Part shown: positions 44,260 to 52,895 of the stretch, piece after piece
How the letters are laid out: every line of letters begins with the position of its first letter
How positions within the stretch are numbered: the first letter of the stretch is position 1
Source of the DNA: Kocuria coralli
Lineage (GTDB): Bacteria; Actinomycetota; Actinomycetes; Actinomycetales; Micrococcaceae
Reading direction: 5' to 3'
Length of the DNA stretch: 64,000 nucleotides
Assembly (NCBI RefSeq): GCF_008831305.1
Contig: NZ_ML708623.1
Coordinates: 33,383 to 97,382 of the forward strand
Notes under the pieces: model-generated
What the model was told of the DNA's origin: nothing
The model's database searches: none
What the model saw: the letters and a program-made list of their open reading frames with translations, nothing else
Made by a program: the position numbers and the translations under genes

Positions 44260-45879
44260 TCAGTTGATCTCCTCCAGGGCCTTGCTGCGGCGGAACGTCA
44301 GGGCGGAGATGACGGCCACCATGATGAAGATGAGGATGGACAACGCCGAGGCCAGGCCGTAGTCGTTGGTTCCCCCGGCGAATGCGATCTTGTAGACGAA
44401 CGAGATGAGGATGTCCGTAGCACCGACCCCGGTCGTGGACTCCAGGTTCTGGGGGCCGCCACCGGTGAGCAGGTAGATCACGTTGAAGTTGTTGAAGTTC
44501 ATGGCGAAGGACGCGATGAGCAGCGGCCCCACGGCCACCATGAGCAACGGCAGCGTGATCGATCGGAACTTGCGCACGGCACCCGCTCCATCCATCTCCG
44601 CGGACTCGTAGATCTCCTTCGGGATGGCCTGAAGGGCGCCCGTGGTCACCAGGAACATGTACGGGAAGCCCAGCCAGAGATTGACCAGCAGCAGGGACAG
44701 TCTCGCCAGCCACGGATTCTCGAGCCAGGGGACCGCAGCACCGCCCAGCAGGACGTCGTTGATGAAGCCGTAGTCCGTGTTCAGCAGACCAGCCCAGATG
44801 AGGATGGACAGGAACCCCGGGAAGGCGTAGGGCAGGAAGATGATGGCGCGATAGAAGTTCCGGAACTTCAGCTTCTCGTCGTTGAACAGGATCGCCAGCA
44901 GCAGCCCCAGGAGGAAGGTCAGGGCCACCGACAGGATCGCGAAGGCGAAGGTCCACAGGGTGACGGAGACGAACGGCCCTCCCAGGGTGCCGGGGTCGAA
45001 GATCGCGCCGAAGTTGTCCAGCCCCACGAAGATCTGCCAGCCCGGCCGCAGTTCCTCGCCGTCGGGCCCGGCGAACGCGCCTTCTCCATTGTTCGCGTAG
45101 ACGGTGCCGTCGTCGGCGACCATGGCATCGGCGTTCTCGTCGTAGACGAGCGTGGAGTCGTACGCGTAGGCGGTGCGGCCGTCGTCGGTGCGCAGCACCC
45201 CTTCTGCCTCCTGCCCGCTCACGGGCACCCGCAGCTCGGACAGCTCGGTAGCGGCGGCCACGGTCCCCGCATAGTCGAGCGTCTCGAAACCGGGAGCCTC
45301 CACCACGCGGCCGTCGGAGGCTCGTGCGCCCTCGAGCGGTGCGAGCGCCTGATCGGCGGTGCCCACGAGCACCTGGTCGCCCTCTACCGTGGCCAGCGCG
45401 AGCCCGTCATCGCCCGAGAGCACCGTGATCGGATAGGCCTCGGATCCCTCGATGCGCTGCTCATACGTGTTGGTGAGCTGCGAGATGGCCGCTTCCTTGG
45501 TGGAGTTGTGGCCGTCGCCGTAGTTCGTGAAGGCGGTGGTCGCCGTGTAGAGCAGCACGAAGATCTGGAAGACGAGAAGGAAGATCAAGCCGGGGAAGAG
45601 GTACTTGGCGGGCAGGATCCTCTTGCCCGGCAGGAAGTAGACGAGGTCGGCGACGATCAGCGCGATGACCAGGAATGCCAGGATGCCCCACGACCCCGCG
45701 GCCCAGGCGGCCAGGATGCCGAAGAGCCCGAAGGCGTTGATACCGGCCATGAGGATCAACTTGACCACGAAGCCCAGGCCGAACCCCCGGGCGTGGGAGT
45801 GACGGAGCTCGAGGGGCTCGCCGAGACCGGTTTCCCCGCGGTTGGAGGTCCCGTCCCGGGATGTGGTGCTCGTGCTCAT
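44260..45879 (-). CDS. carbohydrate ABC transporter permease, MalF type
   Basis: A 539-residue permease. As in enterobacterial MalF, a large extracytoplasmic domain of about 200 residues (starting near TATTAFTNYGDGHN) sits between the early helices and the transport core; the core has NDEKLKFRNFYRAIIFLPYAFPGFLS and the EAA loop ESAEMDGAGAVRKF. This MalF-like P2 loop argues for maltose or maltodextrins. Its start overlaps the binding-protein stop as TGATG, so translation is coupled. Confidence 0.9.
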   Translation of the reverse strand: MSTSTTSRDGTSNRGETGLGEPLELRHSHARGFGLGFVVKLILMAGINAFGLFGILAAWAAGSWGILAFLVIALIVADLVYFLPGKRILPAKYLFPGLIFLLVFQIFVLLYTATTAFTNYGDGHNSTKEAAISQLTNTYEQRIEGSEAYPITVLSGDDGLALATVEGDQVLVGTADQALAPLEGARASDGRVVEAPGFETLDYAGTVAAATELSELRVPVSGQEAEGVLRTDDGRTAYAYDSTLVYDENADAMVADDGTVYANNGEGAFAGPDGEELRPGWQIFVGLDNFGAIFDPGTLGGPFVSVTLWTFAFAILSVALTFLLGLLLAILFNDEKLKFRNFYRAIIFLPYAFPGFLSILIWAGLLNTDYGFINDVLLGGAAVPWLENPWLARLSLLLVNLWLGFPYMFLVTTGALQAIPKEIYESAEMDGAGAVRKFRSITLPLLMVAVGPLLIASFAMNFNNFNVIYLLTGGGPQNLESTTGVGATDILISFVYKIAFAGGTNDYGLASALSILIFIMVAVISALTFRRSKALEEIN

Positions 45880-47108
45880 CAGATCTGCCCCTCGATGTTG
45901 TCGATCATGCGGTCCCACAGCTGCACCGGGTCTCCACGGCCGTCCACGATGGCGTTCTCCGTGGTGCCCCAGAAGTTCCACACCGCGCCCATCTCGGGAA
46001 TGGCCGGCATGGGCAGACCTGCCTCGGCGAGTTCGGCGTAGGCGGAGCGCAGCGGATCGCCCTGCATGCGGTCGACCGCGACCGTGCTGGCAGGGGGCCG
46101 CCCCGTCGCCTCGTACATCGCCGTCTGCGCCTCCGGGCGCGTGAGGTAGTTGGTGGCGAAGTCCTGAGCGGCCACCGGGTTCTGCGCATAGGCGTTGACG
46201 TTGAAGGCCTGGACCCCCACGAACGGACGAGCCTCTTCCTCGCCTGCCGGAGGCACGGGTAGGACGCTCACGTCCATGCCGGCCGCCTCGATGTCGGTCA
46301 GCTCCCAGGGTCCGGCCATGTGGAAGGCGGATTGGCCGTTGAGGAAGGACTCCTTGGCGATGTCGGGGCTCATCGAGGTCCTCAGATCCCCGCTCTGCCC
46401 GAGGTCTTGCAGATACTGAGCGAAGGCGTGACCGTTCTCGCCTCCCATGGCGAGCTCTCCGGTGTACTCGCCGTCGTCGGTCCGCTCGAAGACCTCGGCT
46501 CCGAAGGAGGTCTGCAAGGCGTACAGGTGATAGGGGTCGCCGGACTCCGGCGACTGGCTCACGGTGAAGGGATACTGGATGCCCTGCTCCTCCATGAGCC
46601 GGTGCCCCTCTGCCCTCAGCTCGTCGAACGTCGCGGGCTCGGCGGTGGTGAGCTCGTTGTTGCGGATCAGCGCCACGTTCTCGACGGCGTACGGCACGCC
46701 GTAGCTCACTCCGTCGTACATCACGGCGTTACGCGCGTTCTCGGTGAAGTCCTCGGAACGATCGCCCAGTTCCACGGGAGCGACGACGCCGTTGGAGGCC
46801 AGCTGCCCCAGATTGTCGTGCGGCCCCACGATGATGTCCGGGGCCTGCCCCGTGGGCGCCTGGGAGATGAAGTTGGACGTGGTCTGCGCGGTGACCTCGC
46901 GCTGGATGAAGTTCACGGTCACGCCGGTCTCGTCGGTGAAGACCTCTGCGATCTCCTCCAGCGCCGGCATCTCATCCGGCCCCGCCTGGATCGAGATGCT
47001 GCCGGGGCCACCGGCCAGGCCGGTCACACCGCCTGTCTGCGCCGATGAGCACCCGGCGAGCAGGAGCGCGGCTCCCACGGCTATGACTGCCCGTTGAATG
47101 TGTTTCAC
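45879..47108 (-). CDS. sugar-binding lipoprotein, MalE type
   Basis: A 409-residue extracellular solute-binding protein (family 1). The signal sequence MKHIQRAVIAVGAALLLAGC ends in a lipobox cysteine at residue 20. Mature parts typical of MalE are PDIIVGPHDNLGQLASNGVV, YGVPYAVENVALIRN and AFHMAGPWEL. It feeds maltose-like sugars to the two permeases and is the first gene of the operon, preceded by two LacI-type operators. Substrate might be maltose, maltodextrin or isomaltose. Confidence 0.9.
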   Translation of the reverse strand: MKHIQRAVIAVGAALLLAGCSSAQTGGVTGLAGGPGSISIQAGPDEMPALEEIAEVFTDETGVTVNFIQREVTAQTTSNFISQAPTGQAPDIIVGPHDNLGQLASNGVVAPVELGDRSEDFTENARNAVMYDGVSYGVPYAVENVALIRNNELTTAEPATFDELRAEGHRLMEEQGIQYPFTVSQSPESGDPYHLYALQTSFGAEVFERTDDGEYTGELAMGGENGHAFAQYLQDLGQSGDLRTSMSPDIAKESFLNGQSAFHMAGPWELTDIEAAGMDVSVLPVPPAGEEEARPFVGVQAFNVNAYAQNPVAAQDFATNYLTRPEAQTAMYEATGRPPASTVAVDRMQGDPLRSAYAELAEAGLPMPAIPEMGAVWNFWGTTENAIVDGRGDPVQLWDRMIDNIEGQI

Positions 47109-47481
47109 AGTGGGGGTTCCTCATGGTCGTTCGTCGTCAGGTCAGCGCGGAGCGTGACCTGACTCACTACTGTAAGCGCTACCATAATTGGTGTCTACGA
47201 ACTGATGGAACGTTGCATACACACTGGTAAATAGATGACAGCGATTACATTTTGATCGCATTGGCACCCATAGCGGGGCACCCGCGTCCATCAGGGTCCC
47301 GGTGCCCTGGCGGACTCGCTCCGTCCGGACCCGAACCGTCGCTCTCGGTGGCAGGTCCGTGAACCGGCATGGACCGCGGACTTCGGCCGGCCGAATGCCT
47401 AGGCTTGATCGACGACGACACCTTTGCCCCGCTCAGTACCGGCGCGAAACCCGCTATACACCCCGAACCCGAGGAATGCAG
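47109..47481. promoter_or_regulatory. control region between malE-like operon and lacI-type gene, two operators
   Basis: 373 bases without a gene, markedly A+T-rich at 47160-47260. Operator 1, CTGTAAGCGCTACCAT (47170-47185), has the LacI/GalR centre AAGCGCTA. Operator 2, ATGACAGCGATTACAT (47235-47250), reads TGTAATCGCTGTCA on the other strand and matches operator 1 at most positions. They are 65 bases apart centre to centre (about six helical turns). A minus-strand TATGGT directly before operator 1 may be the -10 of the malE-like gene. Confidence 0.65.
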
Positions 47482-48543
47482 ATGGCCACAGACAGGGAGC
47501 CTCCCCGAAACGGGCACGTGACCCCTCCCCGGCTCCAGGACGTAGCCGCCCGCGCTGGCGTGTCCACCGCGACCGTCTCCCGCGCCCTGTCCGGCAAGGG
47601 GCACGTCTCCTCCCGGGCCAAGCTCAGGGTGCAGCAGGCGGCACAGGAGCTCGGCTTCGTCGTCTCGTATCACGCTTCGAGCCTGGCCAGCGGCCGGAGC
47701 CGCAACATCGGAGTCGTGCTCCCCCATATCGACCGCTGGTATTTCTCCACCGTGCTCGAGGGCGTTTCCAGGGCACTGCTGGAGGCCGGCTACGACCTGT
47801 CCCTGTACAACTTCGACGGCGACCGGTACCGCGAGACCGTCCTGACCGACTTCCTGCTGCGCAAACGACTCGACGCGGCTGTGGCGGTCGCGCTGCAGCT
47901 GGAACCGGCGGAGACACGGCAGCTGTTCTCGGCGGGGATTCCCTTCGTCGGGGTCGGGGGCCCGCTCGTGGGCGCTCCCACCGTCAGCATCGACGATCTC
48001 GACGTCGGGCACCGGGCGACGCAGCACCTGATCGGACTGGGCCACCGGCGCATCGGCCACCTCGGCGGCGTCGATGAGCAGGGGCGCTATTTCACGATGT
48101 CCAGCAACCGGCGTGCCGGCTACGAACGAGCCATGACCGAGGCCGGCCTGCCCATCGATCCGGAATGGTCGATCGTCTCCGACTACACGCTCATGGATGC
48201 CTACCAGCGCGCCAAGAATCTCCTGGCGGACCCCGACAACCGACCCACGGCCATCTTCAGCGCTTCCGACGAGATGGCCGCAGGCGCCATCCTGGCTGCG
48301 AGAGACCTCGGCCTCTCGGTGCCCGCGGATCTCTCAGTGATCGGCATCGACGCCCACCCGATCGGGGAGGCCTTGGGACTGACGACCATCGATCAGCACG
48401 CCCAGCAGCAAGGGGTCCGGGCCGTCAGACGGCTCTTGGACCACATATCGGGCGCGGACAACGAGCCTACGGACGAGATCCTCCCGGCCCACTTCATCGC
48501 CCGGGCCTCCACCGGCCCCGCGGCGGGTTCTTCCGGCTCCTGA
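47482..48543 (+). CDS. LacI-family transcriptional repressor
   Basis: A 353-residue regulator with the N-terminal LacI helix-turn-helix PRLQDVAARAGVSTATVSRALSGKG, a hinge (YHASSLASGRSRNIGVVLP) and the periplasmic-binding-like sensor domain (HRRIGHLGG, ADLSVIGIDAHPIGEALGLTTI). It diverges from the MalEFG importer operon and should bind the two operators between the genes, releasing them when an alpha-glucoside is present. The ATG at 47482 has GAGGA 6 bases upstream; an ATG two codons earlier is inside that spacing. Confidence 0.92.
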   Translation: MATDREPPRNGHVTPPRLQDVAARAGVSTATVSRALSGKGHVSSRAKLRVQQAAQELGFVVSYHASSLASGRSRNIGVVLPHIDRWYFSTVLEGVSRALLEAGYDLSLYNFDGDRYRETVLTDFLLRKRLDAAVAVALQLEPAETRQLFSAGIPFVGVGGPLVGAPTVSIDDLDVGHRATQHLIGLGHRRIGHLGGVDEQGRYFTMSSNRRAGYERAMTEAGLPIDPEWSIVSDYTLMDAYQRAKNLLADPDNRPTAIFSASDEMAAGAILAARDLGLSVPADLSVIGIDAHPIGEALGLTTIDQHAQQQGVRAVRRLLDHISGADNEPTDEILPAHFIARASTGPAAGSSGS

Positions 48544-48753
48544 ATCCGGACGTCAGCTCCTGCATGCCTTGCTATGTGTGCATCTGGGACGTCTTGTCGA
48601 CGACATCCATCCGACCGCCTCTGATAGGCGAGGCCATACCGCCATCCCCGGTTGACTCCCCCGCGGGAAAATCTGCTCCCGCCCTCTACCGCCGGAGGCC
48701 CCCGACAACGTACGGTGGCCTCATCAGATGCGTATCACGAAACGGATTGCACG
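48544..48753 (+). promoter_or_regulatory. control region of the metF-like operon
   Basis: 210 bases. TTGACT near 48651 is a possible -35 without a clear -10. At 48729-48738 lies TGCGTATCAC, followed by GAAACG; this resembles GTTGCGTATCGCG in front of the second IclR gene. No strong binding site precedes the ATG at 48754. Confidence 0.45.
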
Positions 48754-49671
48754 ATGCGCAACATAAAATTCCCCATCGGGCGCCGGGGGCACACGGGGCG
48801 ATGGATGCCGTCGAGCCGGTCGGCCGTGGAAGCCGTCGCCCGTTCGCTCACCTCGCCGCGGTTCGAGGTCCTGCCCACGGCGGGCGCTGCGGAACTCGTC
48901 GCACAGCACCTCCCGCCGGGGCGCATCGTGACGGTCACCGCTTCCCCCTCCCGCGGCCTGGAGGCCACTCTCGCCCTCGCGGAAGGGCTCAGCGCGCTCG
49001 GGTACCGGGCAGTTCCGCACCTGGCCGCTCGTATGGTCACCGATGCGGAGGAGCTGGCTGAGATCGTGACCCGCCTGCGCGCGGCGGGCATCGACGAGGT
49101 GTTCATCCCCAGCGGCGACGCCGCGGAAGCCGGGGCCTATCCCGACGCCTTCAGCCTGCTGCATGCCCTGGACGAGCTCGGGCGCCCGTTCGCCTCCACG
49201 GGCATCACGGCCTACCCGGAGTCGCATCCCACGATCCCGGACGATATGACGATCCAGGCGATGTGGGACAAACGCGAACTCGCCACCACGATGGTGAGCA
49301 ACATGACCTTCGACCCGCAGGTGGTCCAGACCTGGCTGACGCGGGTGCGACGCCGCGGTGTGACCCTGCCGCTGTGGCTGGGGATCCCCGGCCCGGTCAG
49401 CACGGCCCAGCTGCTGCGTGTCGCCTCCCGTATCGGCGTCGGCGACTCAACCCGCTTCCTGACCAAGCATCCTCGTGCCGTCATGAGGCTCCTACGACCC
49501 GACGGGTTCTCCAGCGAGTCCTTCCTGCGGCACCTCGGGCCCGCCCTGGCCCGGGAGGAATCGCGGATCGCGGGGCTCCACGTCTTCACCTTCAACCATG
49601 TGGCAGAGGCCGAGACATGGCGCACCGACCTCTTGAGCCGCCTCGGGAAGGAGCACCACCTTCCTGCCTGA
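48754..49671 (+). CDS. methylenetetrahydrofolate reductase-like protein
   Basis: A 305-residue TIM-barrel protein of the MTHFR family. It shows FEVLPTAGAAELVAQHLPPGRIVTVTASPSRGLEATLALAEGL, the flavin/folate region VFIPSGDAAEAGAYPDAFSLLHAL and LPLWLGIPGPVS. Ordinary MetF makes 5-methyl-THF for methionine; here it heads an operon with a DmdA-like demethylase and formate-THF ligase, so I infer it works in the oxidative direction, turning the 5-methyl-THF formed by the demethylase into 5,10-methylene-THF. It is divergent in sequence from classical MetF (no clear PxTE-type start), so function is less sure. The start at 48754 lacks a strong binding site. Confidence 0.75.
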   Translation: MRNIKFPIGRRGHTGRWMPSSRSAVEAVARSLTSPRFEVLPTAGAAELVAQHLPPGRIVTVTASPSRGLEATLALAEGLSALGYRAVPHLAARMVTDAEELAEIVTRLRAAGIDEVFIPSGDAAEAGAYPDAFSLLHALDELGRPFASTGITAYPESHPTIPDDMTIQAMWDKRELATTMVSNMTFDPQVVQTWLTRVRRRGVTLPLWLGIPGPVSTAQLLRVASRIGVGDSTRFLTKHPRAVMRLLRPDGFSSESFLRHLGPALAREESRIAGLHVFTFNHVAEAETWRTDLLSRLGKEHHLPA

Positions 49672-49765
49672 ATTTCCAGCGTGAACCACTGCCGAGCAGC
49701 CGCAACCCGCCACGGGGAGCACTCACCGCATCCGCCCTCAACCGACGAAACACCAGGAGCACCCC

Positions 49766-51070
49766 ATGAGCCACAACGTCCCGTCGGTCGACCAGTCCGA
49801 CCGCCTCGTCCCGATCAACCTGCGCCAGTCCGGCCGGACCCCGGTCGAGATGCTCATCGACACCCGCGTGCGCAAGTCCCCGTACTGGCACCTCTCCGCG
49901 GAAGCGGGCTGCTGGCGCGCGTCCGTCTACAACCGCATGTACCACCCGCGCGGTTACGTCCGCCCCGAGGACGGCGGGGCGATGGTGGAGTACGACTCCC
50001 TCGTGAATCACGTGACGATGTGGAACGTCGCGGTGGAGCGCCAGATCCAGATCAAGGGCCCCGACGCCGCGGCATTCGTCGACTTCGTGATCACCCGCGA
50101 TGCCACCAAGATCCCGCCGATGCGGGCGCGCTACGTCATCCTGTGCAACGAGGCCGGCGGCATCCTCAACGACCCGGTGCTCCTGCGCATCGCCGAGGAC
50201 GAGTACTGGTTCAGCCTGTCGGACTCGGACCTGATGTTCTGGCTCCAGGGCGTCAACGTCGGCCGTCGCTTCGACGTCGACATCCACGAGATCGACGTCG
50301 CCCCGGTCCAGATCCAGGGTCCGAAGTCCGTCGATCTGATGGCCGATCTCTTCGGACCGGAGATCGCCGAGATCCCCTCCTACGGCCTGTACGCGGGAAC
50401 GCTCGCCGGGTGCGACGTCATCGTGTCCCAGACGGGCTTCTCCGGCGAGAAGGGCTACGAGATCTACCTCTACGACGCCTCCCTGCACGCCGAGACGTTG
50501 TGGAACGCGGTGCTCGAGGCGGGCCGGCCCCACCAGCTCGCGGTGATCGCCCCGGCGCACCACCGTCGCATCGCGGCCGGCATCCTGTCCTGGGGCCAGG
50601 ACATGGATCACGAGACGCTGCCGTTCCAGGTGAACCTCGGCTACCAGGTGCCGCGGACCAAGGAAGCCGACTACATCGGCAAGGCCGCGCTGGAACGGGC
50701 CCGCGCCGCCCTGGAATCCGGCGAGCCGACCTATACCCACACGCTCGTCGGCCTACGGCTGGGAGGCCGACCGATCGACGACTACGCCCCTGACTTCTGG
50801 CTGGTCTCCATCAATCCTGAGGAGGAGCCGATCGGATACGTGACATCGCCGTGGTACTCCCCCGAGCTCGAGGGCAACATCGCGATGGCACACGTCCCCA
50901 TCGCGCACAGCGCTCTCGGGACGCCGCTGTGGGTCCACCTGCCCGACGAGTACTCCGAGGAGCCCGGTGTCCCGGTACCCGCCGAGGTGGTCGAGATGCC
51001 GTTCCGTCCCTCGGTGAACCCCAATCAGCGTGAGCGCCTGCGCTCGCGCGGCCTCGATGCAGCCGTATGA
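49766..51070 (+). CDS. THF-dependent demethylase of the GcvT/DmdA family
   Basis: A 434-residue single-enzyme aminomethyltransferase-fold protein. The segments MWNVAVERQIQIKGPDAAAFVDFVITRDATK, LNDPVLLRIAEDEYWFSLSDSDL and VQIQGPKSVDLMADLFG run parallel to dimethylsulfoniopropionate demethylase DmdA (VWDVACERQ..., NDPVV, SDSD, QGPKS), more than to glycine cleavage T protein; no gcvH or gcvP is near. DmdA moves a methyl group from DMSP to THF, giving methylmercaptopropionate and 5-methyl-THF. The substrate here could be DMSP, betaine or another methylated compound. It lies between MetF-like and Fhs genes, which dispose of 5-methyl-THF. Confidence 0.75.
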   Translation: MSHNVPSVDQSDRLVPINLRQSGRTPVEMLIDTRVRKSPYWHLSAEAGCWRASVYNRMYHPRGYVRPEDGGAMVEYDSLVNHVTMWNVAVERQIQIKGPDAAAFVDFVITRDATKIPPMRARYVILCNEAGGILNDPVLLRIAEDEYWFSLSDSDLMFWLQGVNVGRRFDVDIHEIDVAPVQIQGPKSVDLMADLFGPEIAEIPSYGLYAGTLAGCDVIVSQTGFSGEKGYEIYLYDASLHAETLWNAVLEAGRPHQLAVIAPAHHRRIAAGILSWGQDMDHETLPFQVNLGYQVPRTKEADYIGKAALERARAALESGEPTYTHTLVGLRLGGRPIDDYAPDFWLVSINPEEEPIGYVTSPWYSPELEGNIAMAHVPIAHSALGTPLWVHLPDEYSEEPGVPVPAEVVEMPFRPSVNPNQRERLRSRGLDAAV

Positions 51071-51119
51071 GCCCGGACCGTGACCCGGCCGTGAGGCCCG
51101 ATGGAGGGAGAACCCCGCG

Positions 51120-52835
51120 ATGACCGTCAACACCGACCGCTCCGCACCGGACGACGAACTCCTGGACGACGGGTCGATCGCCGACTCGGTGACGCCGTGG
51201 CCCATCAGCTGGGTCGCGGAGCAGATGCTGGGCCTGCCGGAAGAGGCTCTCGTGCCGCACGGCCGGCACGTGGCCAAGATCGACCGGACCTGGCTCAGGC
51301 GGCTCGAAGACGCTCCGCAGGGCCGTCTGGTGCTCGTCACGGGGATCTCCCCCACTCCCGCGGGAGAGGGCAAGACCACGACGACGGTGGGGCTCACCGA
51401 CGGGTTGCGGCATCTCGGCGTCCGGGCCAGTGCCGCGCTGCGCGAGCCGAGCATGGGGCCGGTCTTCGGGATGAAGGGCGGCGCCGCCGGCGGCGGATGG
51501 TCGCAGGTGGTGCCGATGGTCGACATCAACCTCCATTTCACCGGGGATTTCGCGGCGATCGCCTCCGCCAACAACCTGCTGTCCGCTCTGATCGACAATC
51601 ACCTGCACCAGGGCAACGCCCTGGACATCGACCCGCGGAGGATCACCTGGAAACGGGTGCTCGATGTCAACGACCGGGCGCTGCGGGAAGTCGTGATCGG
51701 CCTTGGCGGTCCGTCGAACGGAGTACCCCGCCAGGACGGATGGGACATCGTCGTGGCGAGCGAGCTCATGGCGATCTTCTGCCTGGCGACGTCGCTGACG
51801 GACCTGAAGGAACGGATCGGCAGGATCGTCGTCGCGTACACGCGTGACCGCCGGCCCGTCACCGCGGCGGACCTGCAGGCCCAGGAGGCCATGACCATCC
51901 TGCTCTCCACGGCGCTGCAGCCGAATCTGGTGCAGACGCTGGAGCACTCCCCGGCGTTCGTCCACGGAGGGCCGTTCGCCAACATCGCCCACGGCTGCAG
52001 TTCCGTCCTGGCGACCAGGACCGCCCTGGCCACCTCGGAGGTCGTGGTGACCGAGGCCGGATTCGGTGCGGATCTCGGCGCGGAGAAGTTCATCGACCTC
52101 AAGTGCCGGCTCTCCGGGTTGCGTCCGGGTGCCGCGGTGGTCGTCGCGACCGTCCGTGCCCTGAAGTTCCACGGCGGTGTCGCACTGCCCGATCTGCAGG
52201 AGGAGGACATCTGCGCGGTGCGGGCGGGGGCGGCGAATCTACGCCGCCACCTGCAGAACCTGCGGGAGGTCTTCCGCATCCCGGCCGTGGTCGCGATCAA
52301 CCGTTTTCCGCAGGACACCGATGCCGAGATCGCCGCGGTCCGGGAGATCGCCGCCGCCGAAGGGGCCGAGGCCGTCGAGGCCACGCATGCCGCCCACGGC
52401 GGCGCCGGTGCCGCGGGCCTGGCCCAGGCGGTGCAGCGCCTGCTGGCCGAGGACGACGGCGAGGTGTCCTTCTGCTACCCGGACGAAGCAGACATGGTCA
52501 CCAAGGCCGAGGCGGTCGCGCACCGCGTCTACCGGGCCTCGCAGGTGACCTGGAGCGCGACGGCACGGCGGCAGCTGAAGCAGATCGAGACCGACGGATA
52601 CGGCCACCTGCCCGTCTGCTTCGCCAAGACGCCCTATTCCTTCTCCACGGACCCGAGCCGCCTGGGGGCGCCGGAGGACCACGTCGTCGACATCCGAGAG
52701 GTCCGGCTGAGGGCGGGCGCCGGTTTCGTCGTCCTCATGACGGGAGACGTCATGACCATGCCCGGGCTGCCCCGCCGCCCCGCCAGCGCCACGATGTCGA
52801 TCGAAGAGGATGGCCGAGTGAGCGGACTCTCCTAA
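51120..52835 (+). CDS. fhs: formate--tetrahydrofolate ligase
   Basis: A 571-residue 10-formyl-THF synthetase. The nucleotide loop TPAGEGKTTTTVGLTDGL is near residue 79, followed by REPSMGPVFGMKGGAAGGG, DINLHFTGDFAAI and CFAKTPYSFS, all conserved in Fhs. The reaction is reversible: formate + ATP + THF gives 10-formyl-THF. After the demethylase and MetF-like genes it can run backwards, releasing formate and ATP from C1 units. GAGGGAG lies 9 bases before the ATG. The next gene is an IclR regulator with its own promoter. Confidence 0.93.
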   Translation: MTVNTDRSAPDDELLDDGSIADSVTPWPISWVAEQMLGLPEEALVPHGRHVAKIDRTWLRRLEDAPQGRLVLVTGISPTPAGEGKTTTTVGLTDGLRHLGVRASAALREPSMGPVFGMKGGAAGGGWSQVVPMVDINLHFTGDFAAIASANNLLSALIDNHLHQGNALDIDPRRITWKRVLDVNDRALREVVIGLGGPSNGVPRQDGWDIVVASELMAIFCLATSLTDLKERIGRIVVAYTRDRRPVTAADLQAQEAMTILLSTALQPNLVQTLEHSPAFVHGGPFANIAHGCSSVLATRTALATSEVVVTEAGFGADLGAEKFIDLKCRLSGLRPGAAVVVATVRALKFHGGVALPDLQEEDICAVRAGAANLRRHLQNLREVFRIPAVVAINRFPQDTDAEIAAVREIAAAEGAEAVEATHAAHGGAGAAGLAQAVQRLLAEDDGEVSFCYPDEADMVTKAEAVAHRVYRASQVTWSATARRQLKQIETDGYGHLPVCFAKTPYSFSTDPSRLGAPEDHVVDIREVRLRAGAGFVVLMTGDVMTMPGLPRRPASATMSIEEDGRVSGLS

Positions 52836-52838
52836 TAT

Positions 52839-52889
52839 GTTGCGCAATACGCTCGATAAAATCGCGATACGCAACAGACTTGCTATCCT
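52839..52889 (+). promoter_or_regulatory. IclR-type boxes and leaderless promoter of the second iclR gene
   Basis: GTTGCGCAATACGC (52839-52852) and, inverted, CGCGATACGCAAC (52863-52875) share the GTTGCG..ATA core of the boxes at 39703. TATCCT (52884-52889) is a -10 box 6 bases before the ATG at 52896, so the transcript should be leaderless. The inverted box covers the -35 position, which fits autorepression. Confidence 0.6.
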
Positions 52890-52895
52890 GCCGCC

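Noticed and set aside
41500..47300. Missing ATPase gene of the MalEFG importer
   Set aside because: Searched by eye on both strands; none is present. Actinobacteria commonly use one shared ATPase encoded elsewhere, so this is not a broken operon.
49766..51070. Reading the GcvT-like protein as part of a glycine cleavage system
   Set aside because: No gcvH, gcvP or lpd nearby, and the block order matches DmdA better than the T-protein.
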